A DNA stretch of 64,000 nt from Sulfurospirillum diekertiae (GTDB lineage Bacteria > Campylobacterota > Campylobacteria > Campylobacterales > Sulfurospirillaceae). How positions within the stretch are numbered: position 1 is the stretch's first letter; each line of letters starts with the position of its first letter. A model generated the notes under the pieces. It ran no database searches. It worked only from the letters and a program-made list of their open reading frames with translations, and was not told the DNA's origin. The stretch spans positions 2,480,001 to 2,544,000 of the forward strand of contig NZ_CP039734.2 in assembly GCF_011769985.2 (NCBI RefSeq). Direction: 5' to 3'. This document shows positions 1-9,594 of the stretch, piece after piece. A program made the position numbers and the translations under genes.

Positions 1-275
1 ATAACGCCTAAAATCAGCGAATAAAACAAAACATAACGCTTCCTCTTTTGAGGGTTACATGTAAAGGTGTGATGCGTGTAACTTCGCCATGAAAGCCACA
101 AAACAAAGAGCGATAATAAGGAGAGTGGTATGCGAAACGGGGTGAGGACTTCCAAGAAACTTAAAAATCCAAAAGAGATTCCAAAGAGTAAAAACAGCAG
201 TGGTGGCAGACAACACGCCGTTGCGGCAAAGGCTGAGAGCAGTGCTGTTAGTACGCCTAGAATCTCTTTTTTCAT
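1..275 (-). CDS. MerT-like membrane protein (3' end outside window)
   Basis: A reading frame opens with ATG at 275 on the minus strand and runs off the left edge (about 91 residues visible). The start reads MKKEILGVLTALLSAFAATA, followed at once by a Cys-Cys pair and two hydrophobic segments split by a short FLEVLTPFRIP stretch. That is the layout of mercuric transport protein MerT and related small membrane proteins, in which a vicinal Cys pair in the first membrane helix binds the metal. No other mer gene is seen. The start codon lies 3 nt after the stop of the transglutaminase-like gene, so the two are probably co-transcribed. MerT family membership is likely; mercury as substrate is not shown. 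Confidence 0.6.
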   Translation of the reverse strand, partial: MKKEILGVLTALLSAFAATACCLPPLLFLLFGISFGFLSFLEVLTPFRIPLSLLSLFVLWLSWRSYTHHTFTCNPQKRKRYVLFYSLILGV

Positions 276-278
276 CGC

Positions 279-1367
279 TTAGAGTTTTTCTTGAGAAACA
301 AAACTATAACTGAACGCCGCAGGAGCGTAATAGTCTAGCACTTCATCTTCGACTTCGCCGTACGGGTAACCAAACATATTGAGTGGTTTTTGCGCTGGTG
401 TTGGAGAGAGCACGAAATCACGCGCTGTGTTGTAACCCATCCAGTTCATCTCCCAGTTGCCGAAGAAATACTCACGGACTTCTTTCACAAGTGGATCGTT
501 CAGCGTCATTTTCTCTGTCAAGATGACTTTAGCCACATCGGCAGGATCGCATGGAACCCAGCCTGCGCCATCAAGGTAAAACTCAGCTCTACAATGCTCG
601 CCTCCGGTGATTTTTGACAAACCTTTTTCATCACTGCTTCCGCATGCTTTGGAGTAACGCGAACTGCCTAAACGAATACCAAACACTTCACGAGCCGGCA
701 CGCCCACACTTCTCATAAGCGCGACAAAAACAGAGCTGATGTCCGTACATTTTCCACCCATGATGTTATTTTCAATTGCTTTGCCCGCGTCGCCTAAACC
801 ACAACCGACGACGGCATTGTCACGGTACATATTTTCAGTGACCCATGCGTAAATTGCTTTGGCTTTTTCAAGAGGTGTTTTAGACGTAGCGGTAATTTTA
901 AGCGCTAGCTCTTTAACTTTTCCACTGGTGGGGATATGCGCGGTTGGTTTGAGGTAGTGCGCGACATCTTTAGGGTATTTGGTTGAAGCGGTTGCTTTTG
1001 AGAGGTCAGTATTGCGCTCATTCGTCGTAATCGTGTAGGTCACTTCGAGAAGTTTTTCGCCACCATTTTTCCACTCAGCGTAAAGCGTTCGGGCTTTGTA
1101 GCTATTTTTGTCGGTCACATACGCATTGGTTGCGTTAGAACTAAATTTAAAATCGCTCACTTTTTGATAACTTGTTTCTTGAGGGAGAGGAATCCAAAGT
1201 TTCGTCAAACCATTTTTATTTTCGTGTTTGAGGTTGTAACTGTTTGTGACGAAAAAAATACGTGTTTTTGATTTTGGTTCACTGGCTTCCAAAATTGAAA
1301 CCTGAGGTAAAATAACGGAGCTAGCACCAAGTGCAACACACCCTTTCATAAACGTTCTTCTTTGCAT
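279..1367 (-). CDS. Exported transglutaminase-like cysteine protease-fold protein
   Basis: 362 residues. The N-terminus (MQRRTFMKGCVALGASSVIL) carries a twin-arginine-like motif and a hydrophobic stretch, so export through Tat is likely. Residues about 150-290 form a transglutaminase core: Cys207 in GGKCTDISSVF, His258 in GGEHCRAEFY and Asp274 in VPCDPADV are the expected Cys-His-Asp triad. Proteins of this kind act as periplasmic peptidases or transglutaminase-like enzymes; the substrate is unknown. The last 70 residues are Tyr- and Phe-rich without a known domain. It is followed after 3 nt by the MerT-like gene. The start at 1367 is supported by a TTACATGTAA-containing upstream gap and the complete signal sequence. 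Confidence 0.75.
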   Translation of the reverse strand: MQRRTFMKGCVALGASSVILPQVSILEASEPKSKTRIFFVTNSYNLKHENKNGLTKLWIPLPQETSYQKVSDFKFSSNATNAYVTDKNSYKARTLYAEWKNGGEKLLEVTYTITTNERNTDLSKATASTKYPKDVAHYLKPTAHIPTSGKVKELALKITATSKTPLEKAKAIYAWVTENMYRDNAVVGCGLGDAGKAIENNIMGGKCTDISSVFVALMRSVGVPAREVFGIRLGSSRYSKACGSSDEKGLSKITGGEHCRAEFYLDGAGWVPCDPADVAKVILTEKMTLNDPLVKEVREYFFGNWEMNWMGYNTARDFVLSPTPAQKPLNMFGYPYGEVEDEVLDYYAPAAFSYSFVSQEKL

Positions 1368-1376
1368 AGAAAATCC

Positions 1377-1386
1377 TTACATGTAA
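1377..1386. repeat. TTACATGTAA palindrome copy (intergenic)
   Basis: One of 26 exact copies in the window, lying just upstream of the transglutaminase-like gene start. The full position list is in the findings. Confidence 0.8.
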
Positions 1387-1513
1387 AGTGGCACGCGAAG
1401 AGGGGAAAACATAAAAGTAGGTAAAAAGTGCTTATTACGATTATGTTTGTCTAAACCTTAGACGTCGTGCATTGGAGGGATTTTACAGTGGATTAGCTTA
1501 AAAATAAACCTAG

Positions 1514-1544
1514 AAGTTCTGATAGTTTAACACTACCAGAACTT
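1514..1544 (-). terminator. Hairpin terminator after the Lys-rich small gene
   Basis: A 13-bp inverted repeat with one G-T pair (AAGTTCTGATAGT / ACTACCAGAACTT) around a 5-nt loop lies 10 nt past the stop of the small gene at 1554. On the minus strand it is followed by a T-rich run. Confidence 0.6.
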
Positions 1545-1553
1545 GCTTAAGCC

Positions 1554-1769
1554 TTACGCAACTTTAGATGATTTTTTTTTGGTCTTCTTAGAAGCTACGT
1601 GATGTTTAGGGGTGCTTTTTTTAGCAGCTGTTACTTTTTTTGCAGTTTTTGTTTTTACAGTTTTTGTTTTTGTTGGTGCTGCATCTTCTGACGAAAGATA
1701 GCTTTGAGCAAATACTGATGATGATAAAAATGCAACCATAGCCATGACTAGTGTTAAACGTTTCAACAT
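1554..1769 (-). CDS. Small exported lysine/threonine-rich protein
   Basis: 71 residues from ATG at 1769, chosen because GGAGAAAAC stands directly upstream; a longer frame from 1808 has no such site. Residues 1-21 (MLKRLTLVMAMVAFLSSSVFA) are a clear Sec signal peptide with an AFA-type cleavage site. The mature part is only about 50 residues, low in complexity, and made of Lys, Thr, Ser and Ala (repeated KTKT and KKST patches), so it is strongly basic. It may bind nucleic acid, LPS or peptidoglycan in the periplasm, but nothing in the sequence fixes a function. It is a single gene with its own terminator. Confidence 0.6.
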   Translation of the reverse strand: MLKRLTLVMAMVAFLSSSVFAQSYLSSEDAAPTKTKTVKTKTAKKVTAAKKSTPKHHVASKKTKKKSSKVA

Positions 1770-1816
1770 GTTTTCTCCTTTCTTAGAAATAAAAGCGCTA
1801 TTGTACACTGTAAAAT

Positions 1817-2794
1817 CTAAATTTTTTCCAAAATATGAAGATGCTCGTAGTTTAGGCGTTTTTTGAGCCTATTTTGATAGGATTTAAAGCGTTGATGCGG
1901 CACTTTTACGTTATTATATTTTCCATACTTTTTCATCATGGAAGCAATCTCCTCACAAGCGATTAATCCTTCATCATTGTAGCTCAAAAAAATATACGAA
2001 AACTGTGCCTCTTGAATCAATTTTTCTAATGCACGCAACGCCGTTATGGGTTTACAAAAAGATGAACTTTCATAGCTCCTGACACCTGTTTTACCTTTAG
2101 GGTTAAAATGATCATAATGTGCAATCGTATTTAAAATATGATAATTCGCCCCATATTGGCGACGATTATACGGTGGATCAAGGTAGAGAATATCGCCCTT
2201 TAGTTTTGAGATAAGCACATTGGCATCTTCACAAAAAATCTGATGAGGCTTTTGCGTTGGCTGATAATCCAATGGTTCAAACGATAATGAAATTTGGGCT
2301 AAAGGCTTTAAATGCTTTAAAAAAGCGCTGTACACTGAAGCCGTATTTGCAACTTTATCGGCACTGAGCAACAAGGATGCTAACAGAAAAAAGTAGTGTT
2401 TTTCATCTTTTTTATACGCTTCAATCCCTTGGCGCAAGGCATCTATTTTTTTGCCATTTTCATCACTAAAATAGTTTCTACCACTTCCGCTACCGTGACA
2501 ATAATAGTCATAAATTAGCCCCTCTTTAAGAGGTAATTCATTCAGCGATTCCATGATGTTAGAGACATCATCAAGCACGCCTGTTTGCAAAAGTGCCTGA
2601 TTGAGGACATAGCTGTAGTATTCAAGATCGTTGCTCAAAATCGTGCACCCTTTTTGCGCAAATGAGTGCCCAACGATGCCGCTACCCGCAAAAAGATCAC
2701 AAAAGACTGTGGAAGAGAGATCATGCCCCACAAAAGCTTCTATGGTGGCATGAATGAAAGGAAGAAGCTTTGCTTTTGAACCAATATAGTTCAT
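1817..2794 (-). CDS. D12-class adenine-specific DNA methyltransferase
   Basis: 325 residues. The N-terminus MNYIGSKAKLLPFI is the D12-class opening, DLFAGSGIVG (about residues 33-42) is the S-adenosylmethionine-binding motif I, and LYLDPPYNRRQYGANY (about 204-219) is the catalytic DPPY motif. The family transfers a methyl group to N6 of adenine in double-stranded DNA (Dam, DpnM and similar). No restriction enzyme lies next to it, so it may be an orphan methylase with a regulatory or host-marking role. The recognition site cannot be read from sequence. It is divergent from the CheY-like gene across an 86-bp gap. Confidence 0.85.
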   Translation of the reverse strand: MNYIGSKAKLLPFIHATIEAFVGHDLSSTVFCDLFAGSGIVGHSFAQKGCTILSNDLEYYSYVLNQALLQTGVLDDVSNIMESLNELPLKEGLIYDYYCHGSGSGRNYFSDENGKKIDALRQGIEAYKKDEKHYFFLLASLLLSADKVANTASVYSAFLKHLKPLAQISLSFEPLDYQPTQKPHQIFCEDANVLISKLKGDILYLDPPYNRRQYGANYHILNTIAHYDHFNPKGKTGVRSYESSSFCKPITALRALEKLIQEAQFSYIFLSYNDEGLIACEEIASMMKKYGKYNNVKVPHQRFKSYQNRLKKRLNYEHLHILEKI

Positions 2795-2880
2795 CTCTTT
2801 TCCTCAAAATTTTCCATATCATAGCAAAAGTAGAACACTTTTTGCTTAGGTATATATAAGAATTTTTCAAAGGATAAAAC

Positions 2881-3237
2881 ATGCATTTTTTAGTGGTTGA
2901 TGATAGCTCAACAATGCGCAGAATTTTGTGCAACACCTTAGGCAGTATCGGGTACAGTACAACAGAAGCAGAAGACGGACTGGATGCGCTTAAAAAAATC
3001 AAAAATCAAAAATTTGATGCCATCATGACTGACTGGAATATGCCTAAAATGAACGGCTTAGAGCTTGTACGCAACCTTCGAGCCATGGAAGAATATAAAT
3101 ACACTCCCATCATTATGGTCACAACCGAAGGCGGCAAACGTGAAGTGATTACGGCGATCAAAGAAGGTGTCAATAATTATATTGTCAAACCTTTTACGGC
3201 TAATGTTCTTCGTGAAAAGCTGAAAGAGATCGTCTAA
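2881..3237 (+). CDS. CheY-like single-domain response regulator
   Basis: 118 residues, receiver domain only. Acidic pair Asp7-Asp8, phospho-acceptor Asp51 (TDWNMP), Thr81 (MVTTEGG) and Lys103 (IVKPF) are all in place, and the closing segment resembles chemotaxis CheY. In Campylobacterota CheY-type proteins switch flagellar motor direction after phosphorylation by CheA. No cheA is in the window, so the partner is not known. RBS AAAGGA stands about 6 nt upstream of the ATG and a TATATAAG -10-like box a little further up. A strong palindromic terminator follows. Confidence 0.85.
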   Translation: MHFLVVDDSSTMRRILCNTLGSIGYSTTEAEDGLDALKKIKNQKFDAIMTDWNMPKMNGLELVRNLRAMEEYKYTPIIMVTTEGGKREVITAIKEGVNNYIVKPFTANVLREKLKEIV

Positions 3238-3241
3238 AATT

Positions 3242-3275
3242 CTTTCTCTTTTGCTCACGTGAGCAAAAGAGAAAG
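3242..3275. terminator. Perfect 34-bp palindrome, bidirectional terminator
   Basis: A perfect palindrome with 17-nt arms (starting CTTTCTCTTTTGC) lies between the convergent ends of the cheY-like gene (stop 3237) and the allophanate hydrolase operon (stop 3283). A-rich and T-rich edges on both sides suit termination in both directions. Confidence 0.8.
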
Positions 3276-3282
3276 ACCGCTC

Positions 3283-3678
3283 TTAATCTTTACATGTAAG
3301 ATAGTTTCGCCATCCACCATATTGACTGATTTCTTTCGCGCCTTTCAGAGCATCCGCTTCACATAAAAAGCCATACACACTGCTTCCATCTTCTAACACA
3401 ACCGTACCAATGCACAAAGGAGAAGCGATCTGCACCATAAATGCTCCAAAATTTTCCAGTGGCATTTCCCACACTTCCAGCTCTAGCGCGTATGAGCTCG
3501 TGCTGTCTTTGAGCATTCCTGGTCGGGGTGGTACTTTTTGGGGAACATCAAAGAGACGATACCCAGCAAGCGTTTTGCACGTTTTGACAAACACGGCGTC
3601 TAGGCTAAGCAGTTGATGATTGAGTGGCAGACCTTGCATATGTGCGCCACATACGGCAATTTGAATGGTTTTTTTCAT
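3283..3678 (-). CDS. Allophanate hydrolase C-terminal domain protein
   Basis: 131 residues matching the C-terminal domain of AtzF/DUR1-type allophanate hydrolases (features such as AVCGAHMQGLPLN near the start, YRLFDVP, PRPGM, and LEVWEMPLENFGAFM). In the fused enzyme this domain decarboxylates the N-carboxycarbamate made by the amidase domain, so that CO2 and ammonia are released. Here it is a separate gene whose start overlaps the amidase stop by 4 nt (ATGA), so the two halves are surely translated together. It is the last gene of the guanidine operon. A TTACATGTAA copy covers its last codons. Confidence 0.85.
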   Translation of the reverse strand: MKKTIQIAVCGAHMQGLPLNHQLLSLDAVFVKTCKTLAGYRLFDVPQKVPPRPGMLKDSTSSYALELEVWEMPLENFGAFMVQIASPLCIGTVVLEDGSSVYGFLCEADALKGAKEISQYGGWRNYLTCKD

Positions 3679-5003
3679 ATGGACTCCTTCATATAGCGTT
3701 CACCCATCTCCAGTAACGCTTCATCGTTAAAATGATCGGCAAAAATCGTAATGCCAAAAGGCAGATGATTGCTGCGTTCTCCTGCTGGCAAAGCATACGC
3801 CGCAAGATCGAGAAGGTTCATAAAATTGGTGTAATAGCCCAAATTGCTATTGAGCGTTATCGGGTCAGCTTGAATGGCTTCGATGGTATAAATCGTTCCC
3901 GTGGTCGGTGTTACACAAAAGTCCACTTCGGCCAAAATCTTCTCCGCCGCTCTGCGGTAAGCCTTGAGTTGATACTCTGCTTCAAAATACTCACTCGCTT
4001 TTTTTGCCTCACCTTGAGCAATAATGGCACGGGTTACCTCTAAAAAGCTCTTAGGCGATGTGTGAAGCAGTGTTTGAGTCGCAACATAACGTTCGCTTAC
4101 CCAAGGTCCACTGTACAGGAGATTGGCCGCTTCTAAAAATGGGGTAAAGTCAATTTCCTTAGGCACTCCACCTAAGCCAATCAAACGCTCTATACTCTTC
4201 TCAAACAGCACTTTTGCCTCTGTATCGCCAAAAAATTGAAGATCGCTCGCTTTGGGGACACCAAAGGTAAAGTTTAAAGGTATCGCACGCTTTTGGGGCG
4301 GTAACGCTCTAGCATAGACATCTTCTTCATCAAACGACGCCATAATCTCGAAGATCGCAGAAACATCGCTTGCCTCTTTACAAAACAATGAGACACAGTC
4401 CAAACTGCGACACGCGGGTACTACACCGGAGGTACTCACGACCCCTTTGCTGGCTTTAAAACCACAGAGATTATTAAACGCCGCAGGCACTCTGCCCGAA
4501 CCTGCTGTATCGGTTCCTAAAGAAAAAACGACCATATCAAGCGCAACACTCACCGCACTGCCTGAACTAGAACCGCCTGAAATATACGCAGAATCAATGC
4601 TATTTTGACATGCGCCATACGGCGAACGCGTACCCACAAGTCCTGTGGCAAATTGATCCAGATTGGTTTTGCCGATGGGAATCGCGCCCGCTTCAATCAG
4701 TTTTTCGACCACAAAAGCAGATCGCTCTGGCACATAGGTAAAATCAGGACACGCCGCAGTGGTAGGAATGCCCGCTAAGTCAATGTTGTCTTTAATCGCA
4801 AAAGGAACACCGTAAAGCGGTAATGCTTCCATCGAAGCTTGCTCCAGTCTCGTCAAGTAAGGCTCTAACTCCGTATCGCTTAACACATGCAACCAGATAG
4901 GATTGTCTGAAAAGTGTGCGATGCGCTCTTTAATCTGTTGCACCAATTCTCGTGGTGTACACGCATTTTGAGCGTAATTTTGCTTTACATGTAAAAGTGT
5001 CAT
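3675..5003 (-). CDS. atzF: Allophanate hydrolase, amidase domain
   Basis: 442 residues of the amidase-signature family. The Ser-cisSer-Lys triad is visible: Lys71 in AIKDNID, Ser145 in GGSSSGSA and Ser169 in GTDTAGSGR. It hydrolyses allophanate, the product of the carboxylase/deiminase steps encoded upstream, towards ammonia and CO2. The fused family members are about 600 residues; here the amidase part ends where the next gene (C-terminal domain) begins with a 4-nt overlap. At its own 5' end it overlaps the EamA gene by 4 nt. Position as the last enzymatic step matches the operon order. Confidence 0.87.
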   Translation of the reverse strand: MTLLHVKQNYAQNACTPRELVQQIKERIAHFSDNPIWLHVLSDTELEPYLTRLEQASMEALPLYGVPFAIKDNIDLAGIPTTAACPDFTYVPERSAFVVEKLIEAGAIPIGKTNLDQFATGLVGTRSPYGACQNSIDSAYISGGSSSGSAVSVALDMVVFSLGTDTAGSGRVPAAFNNLCGFKASKGVVSTSGVVPACRSLDCVSLFCKEASDVSAIFEIMASFDEEDVYARALPPQKRAIPLNFTFGVPKASDLQFFGDTEAKVLFEKSIERLIGLGGVPKEIDFTPFLEAANLLYSGPWVSERYVATQTLLHTSPKSFLEVTRAIIAQGEAKKASEYFEAEYQLKAYRRAAEKILAEVDFCVTPTTGTIYTIEAIQADPITLNSNLGYYTNFMNLLDLAAYALPAGERSNHLPFGITIFADHFNDEALLEMGERYMKESI

Positions 5004-5881
5004 GCTCTCTCCTTTGTCTCATCTTCTTGGTTTCGCACCGCTTCGATGAGCGCCGCACTGAGGATTAAAAATCCACCGATATATTCTCTCAAATCCATCG
5101 TTTCGCCTGCAATGATAGTTGCCGAAATGGCTGCAGTGATCAGCTCCATAATGATAATAATGGACGAACGCCCCGCTTCCATATGGGTCACGCCCCATTG
5201 TGAACCGATATTGGCAAGCAACAACCAAAGCAGTGCATACAAGCCAAGCGCTCCCCAAGCGTGAATTCCAACATTCATAACAAAAGGTTCCACATGGACT
5301 AAAAGTAAAAGTCCCGCTAACGCAAAACAGCCGTAAAACATGGCTCCGATTTTAGATGCCACGGGAACACTTTGCGCAAAACGAAATAGCAAGTTATTGA
5401 GCGCAAACAACAGTCCTGAAAGAAGCGCCAACGCATCCATCCAAGAAGGCGGTGTCTCTAAGATTTTAAAGCCGCCTAAAATTAAAAATGCCCCTAAAAC
5501 AGCCGCAACAACTCCAAACCAACGCCATCTATCAATACGCTCTTTTAAAAAAAAGTAGCCCCCTAAAACGCCCCATACGGGCAAAAGGTAAAAGAGTACC
5601 ATGACGCGTATGACGTCACCATTGATGAGCGAATAGGTAAACGCAAGGTTTGCCCCTCCGCCAAAGAGCGCGATGAGAAACATCACTTTGCGATGGCTCC
5701 ACCAGACTCTGCGTTGCCTTAAGAGTTGTGGACTCATCACCAAAGCGATGATGCCATACGCTCCTAAACTCAGCGTAATCCCTTGTATGCCCATCGCATT
5801 GATGGCTTTTAAGGGAATCCATGAAAGTCCCCATAAAATGGAAGCTCCGAATAAAACAATGACGGGTAAATAGGCTTTCAT
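5000..5881 (-). CDS. EamA/DMT-family transporter
   Basis: 293 residues with about ten hydrophobic segments and two EamA repeats (roughly 8-138 and 150-282), the drug/metabolite transporter fold. It sits between the carboxylase (5-nt gap) and the allophanate hydrolase (4-nt overlap), so it is part of the guanidine operon. Its substrate cannot be read from sequence. Context suggests movement of guanidine, urea, ammonium or a related compound, perhaps as an outlet when nitrogen is in excess. Confidence 0.8.
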   Translation of the reverse strand: MKAYLPVIVLFGASILWGLSWIPLKAINAMGIQGITLSLGAYGIIALVMSPQLLRQRRVWWSHRKVMFLIALFGGGANLAFTYSLINGDVIRVMVLFYLLPVWGVLGGYFFLKERIDRWRWFGVVAAVLGAFLILGGFKILETPPSWMDALALLSGLLFALNNLLFRFAQSVPVASKIGAMFYGCFALAGLLLLVHVEPFVMNVGIHAWGALGLYALLWLLLANIGSQWGVTHMEAGRSSIIIIMELITAAISATIIAGETMDLREYIGGFLILSAALIEAVRNQEDETKERA

Positions 5882-5886
5882 GATGC

Positions 5887-8800
5887 CTACGCTTTCAAAG
5901 GCTCTAAGATAAAAAGTTGTTTGCCCGCATAAATACTCTCACCCTCTTCGCACAAAATGTCGACAATCACGCCATCTTCTGGCGATTCGATTTCCACTTC
6001 CATCTTCATCGACTCAACGATAGCGAGGCTTTCACCCTCTTTCACCGTGTCGCCTACTTTGGCTAAAATCTTCCATAGATTGCCTTGAATTGGAGATTCA
6101 ACGGCTTCTTTATCGTCATCAATCACCACAGAAGCACTCTCATCATGGTGCTCTTCGTGTGCGCTTTGTGAGGTAAAATTGGCAAGACCTGTGCGCTCCC
6201 ACATGGTGCGTTCTTCTTCAAATGCGTTTTGTTGCGTGGCTTTAAAAGCTTTAATCGTGCTCTCATTTTCTTCTAAAAATGCTTGGTATTTTTTAAGGCT
6301 GAACGTCGTCTCTTCGATGCGCAGTTTGGCTCGTCCTCGTGGGAAATCCTCACGCAAACGCAGTAACTCTTCCGCACTCACTTCGTAAAAACGGATTTGG
6401 TCAAAAAAGCGCAATAACCAAGGTTTGCCTTCTTTAAAATCTTGGGTTTGACGGTGGCGATTCCACATTTGAACCGTGCGCCCTACAAACTGATAACCTC
6501 CTGGCCCTTCCATGCCGTACACACACATATACGCTCCACCAATGCCCACCGCATTTTCAGGTGTCCATGTTCGGGCGGGATTGTATTTAGTCGTGACCAA
6601 GCGGTGCCTTGGATCAAGCGGTGTCGCCACGGGAGCGCCTAGATAGACATCGCCCAAGCCCATAACCAAATAGCTCGCTTCAAACAAAATGCGCTTCACC
6701 TCATCAATGCTCTCTAAACCGTTGATGCGACGGATAAATTCAATATTGCTCGGACACCAAGGTGCATCAGGGCGGACGATTTTCATATACTTATCAATCG
6801 CAATGCATGTTTGTTCATCATCCCATGAAAGCGGTAAATGCACAATGCGCGCAGGCACTTCAATATCTTCAATCGACGGTAAAGAGAGCTCTAAGCGCTG
6901 TACTGTTTGCATCAATACCTCGCGCTCACACAAGCGAGGATTAAAATGAATTTGCAAGGAGCGAATCCCCGGGGTTAATTCAATGACACCCTTAATATTG
7001 GCATCCATAACGGCTTGCATCAACACATGTATGCGAAAACGCAAGCTAATATCGAGTTGCATTTCACCGTATTCAATCAGTAAGTTACTATCTCCTGATT
7101 GGCGAAAGGTTACACTTGGCAGAAGAGCACTGCTCTCATCGTGATACAAAATAGGCGAGCCTATCTCTTTTTCGTGGAGCATTAAGCGTTCATCGTATGT
7201 GGAAAGAGAGGCTATCGCCTCCTCTTGCAAACGAAGCATTTGCATCGCTTCATCATGGCAGATAGGCACAAACGTGATGGTGTCTCCCGCGCGCAACTGT
7301 CCTATCTTCCAAAGCTCTGCACTCACAATCGTCACAGGACAGACAAAACCGCCTAAACTTGGTCCATCAGGCCCTAAAATGACGGGCATATCACCCGTAA
7401 AATCCACTGCACCTATGGCATAGGCGGTATCGTGAATATTAGACGGATGTAACCCCGCTTCTCCCCCATCATTGCGCGCCCATGAAGGTTTAGGACCTAT
7501 GAGTCTCACTCCCGTGCGATTGGAGTTGTAATGCACTTCCCAACGTGCTTCAAAAAAGGATTTGATATCTTCATCCGTAAAAAAATCAGGTGCGCCATGC
7601 GGTCCATACAACACCCCAATGCGCCACTCATTTCCAAACGCTCTATAAGGTGTCATGGCTTCAAAATGGGCATTTTTGGCAACCATTGCATCGACATGCA
7701 AAACGTCTCCTGCAAGCAAAGCTCTTCCCGCATGCCCTCCAAAAAGGCCTAAAGAGAACGTCGAACGACTGCCAAGGTACAAAGGTACATCAATGCCCCC
7801 TCGTACCGCAAGGTAGGTTCGAAAGCCTTTAGTGTGCACTTTTTTCAGTTTTAAAACACTCCCAGCCTTTACATGTAACGCTTGGTTCATCCCCACTTTA
7901 ATGCCATCTAAAAAAGCATCGATCACCGCACCGCACAACGCGATAACACCTTCGTAATTAAACCGAAGCGTAGGCCCTGCAATGGCAATTTCAAATCCAG
8001 CAGCATCTTCACTATTGCCCACAAGGGCATTGGCATAGCGAAAACTGAGATTATCAAATGGACCACTGGGCGGCACGCCAATATCCCAATATCCGATTCT
8101 TCCCGGATAATCTTGTATCGTTGTATGGGTTCCCGGACGCAATACATCAATACTCTGAGGCGCAAAACGAAAGTGATTCAAAAACTTAGTGGTTTGCTTC
8201 CCTGCTTGAAAAACCTCACCTTCGACAATCGCGCCAAGGTAGTCTAAATTGGTTTCAATCCCATCAATGCGCGTCTCTTTAATTGCCTGCGCCATTTTGG
8301 CTAACGCGTTTTCTCGTGTATTTTCTTTCACAATAAGCTTTGCAATCATCGGGTCATAAAACGAAGAGACATTCAAACCCGTTTCAATAAACGTATCGCA
8401 ACGAATATGCGGTGCAAAATGCACGTGGGTGAGCACACCAGAGCTGGGTTGAAAGTTTTTCATTGGATCTTCAGCATACACACGCACTTGGATAGAATGC
8501 CCATGAGGCATGTGCTTATAATCGTACAATTCAGGATTATACCCAGACGCTTGATTCACCATCCACTGCACTAAGTCGATGCCACTGACCTCTTCGGTGA
8601 CACCGTGTTCGACTTGCAAACGGGTATTGACTTCCAAAAAGTAAAACTGCTCACTTTGCGTATCATAGACAAATTCAACCGTACCGGCGGAGAGATACTT
8701 GACCGACTCACACAAAGTACGCGCCGCACTCAAAAGCGCTTCGCGTGTCTTTACATGTAAAAAAGGTGCAGGTGTTTCTTCAATGACTTTTTGATTACGG

Positions 8801-9495
8801 CGTTGTACTGAACAGTCTCTCTCCCCAAGTGTTGCCACATAGCCTTTGCCATCACCAAAGACTTGCACCTCGATATGGCGCGCATGTTCAACGTATTTTT
8901 CTAAGAACATTCCGCCATTGGAGAAATTGTTTTCACTGAGGCGTTTGACCGAAGCATACGCATCGCAAAGGGCTTGTTCGTCATAACACAACTGCATCCC
9001 GATGCCACCACCGCCTGCTGTACTTTTAAGCATTACAGGGTAACCGATACGTTTGGCTTCCACTATTGCTTCATCTAAATCCAAGAGCAGTGAAGAGCCG
9101 GGAAGGAGAGGTACATGATTAGATTCTGCAAGAGCGCGTGCGGTATGCTTGAGCCCAAAAGCTTCCATATGTTCAGCCCGTGGCCCAATAAAGACAATGC
9201 CCTTTTCTTCACACGCTTTGGCAAACGCGGCATTTTCACTTAAAAATCCATACCCTGGATGAATCGCCTCCGTGCCACTTTTACAAACCACATCAAAGAT
9301 TTTTTGGGTGTTCAGGTAACTCTCGCTGGCTAATCCTTCACCGATACAATATGCCTCATCGGCTAAGCTTACATGTAAAGAATCTTCATCGGCTTTGGTG
9401 TACAAGGCAACAGAAGCAATGCCCATCTTTTTGAGTGTGCGTATGACGCGACACGCGATTTCGCCTCGGTTGGCGATCAGTATTTTTGAAAACAT
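5887..9495 (-). CDS. Biotin-dependent guanidine (urea) carboxylase
   Basis: 1202 residues, full length for the urea carboxylase family. Order: biotin carboxylase with ATP-grasp (about 1-450; [23 protein letters not shown]), carboxyltransferase halves of the KipA/AHS2 type (about 470-770; [10 protein letters not shown]) and KipI/AHS1 type (about 800-1020), then a biotinyl domain with ESMKMEVEI (Lys1164 carries biotin). These enzymes carboxylate urea to allophanate or guanidine to carboxyguanidine. The two guanidine riboswitches and the two DUF1989 genes point to guanidine as the real substrate (inference from the Pseudomonas syringae guanidine pathway). RBS AGGATGAGAA precedes the ATG, directly below the guanidine-II element. 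Confidence 0.9.
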   Translation of the reverse strand: MFSKILIANRGEIACRVIRTLKKMGIASVALYTKADEDSLHVSLADEAYCIGEGLASESYLNTQKIFDVVCKSGTEAIHPGYGFLSENAAFAKACEEKGIVFIGPRAEHMEAFGLKHTARALAESNHVPLLPGSSLLLDLDEAIVEAKRIGYPVMLKSTAGGGGIGMQLCYDEQALCDAYASVKRLSENNFSNGGMFLEKYVEHARHIEVQVFGDGKGYVATLGERDCSVQRRNQKVIEETPAPFLHVKTREALLSAARTLCESVKYLSAGTVEFVYDTQSEQFYFLEVNTRLQVEHGVTEEVSGIDLVQWMVNQASGYNPELYDYKHMPHGHSIQVRVYAEDPMKNFQPSSGVLTHVHFAPHIRCDTFIETGLNVSSFYDPMIAKLIVKENTRENALAKMAQAIKETRIDGIETNLDYLGAIVEGEVFQAGKQTTKFLNHFRFAPQSIDVLRPGTHTTIQDYPGRIGYWDIGVPPSGPFDNLSFRYANALVGNSEDAAGFEIAIAGPTLRFNYEGVIALCGAVIDAFLDGIKVGMNQALHVKAGSVLKLKKVHTKGFRTYLAVRGGIDVPLYLGSRSTFSLGLFGGHAGRALLAGDVLHVDAMVAKNAHFEAMTPYRAFGNEWRIGVLYGPHGAPDFFTDEDIKSFFEARWEVHYNSNRTGVRLIGPKPSWARNDGGEAGLHPSNIHDTAYAIGAVDFTGDMPVILGPDGPSLGGFVCPVTIVSAELWKIGQLRAGDTITFVPICHDEAMQMLRLQEEAIASLSTYDERLMLHEKEIGSPILYHDESSALLPSVTFRQSGDSNLLIEYGEMQLDISLRFRIHVLMQAVMDANIKGVIELTPGIRSLQIHFNPRLCEREVLMQTVQRLELSLPSIEDIEVPARIVHLPLSWDDEQTCIAIDKYMKIVRPDAPWCPSNIEFIRRINGLESIDEVKRILFEASYLVMGLGDVYLGAPVATPLDPRHRLVTTKYNPARTWTPENAVGIGGAYMCVYGMEGPGGYQFVGRTVQMWNRHRQTQDFKEGKPWLLRFFDQIRFYEVSAEELLRLREDFPRGRAKLRIEETTFSLKKYQAFLEENESTIKAFKATQQNAFEEERTMWERTGLANFTSQSAHEEHHDESASVVIDDDKEAVESPIQGNLWKILAKVGDTVKEGESLAIVESMKMEVEIESPEDGVIVDILCEEGESIYAGKQLFILEPLKA

Positions 9496-9516
9496 TTCTC
9501 ATCCTGTATGATGGTT

Positions 9517-9557
9517 TTGGGTCGTCCCAAGTTCATCTCTTTTCTAGGCCGTCCTAG
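9517..9557 (-). promoter_or_regulatory. Guanidine-II (mini-ykkC) riboswitch
   Basis: On the minus strand two short hairpins lie 13 nt apart: CTAGG-ACGG-CCTAG (9557-9544) and TTGGG-ACGA-CCCAA (9530-9517). Twin stems with ACGR tetraloops are the defining feature of the mini-ykkC/guanidine-II class, in which two guanidines are bound by the paired loops. The second hairpin ends 21 nt before the carboxylase start and 9 nt before its AGGA site, which fits control of translation. A CCTAG segment upstream (9574-9579) could compete with the first stem. Confidence 0.8.
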
Positions 9558-9594
9558 CAAAGAAGAAGATACGCTCTTCTAGGCGGTTATGCGA

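Noticed and set aside
5887-9495. Plain urea carboxylase of a urea amidolyase pathway
   Set aside because: Both riboswitches and both DUF1989 genes fit guanidine better; urea cannot be excluded by sequence.
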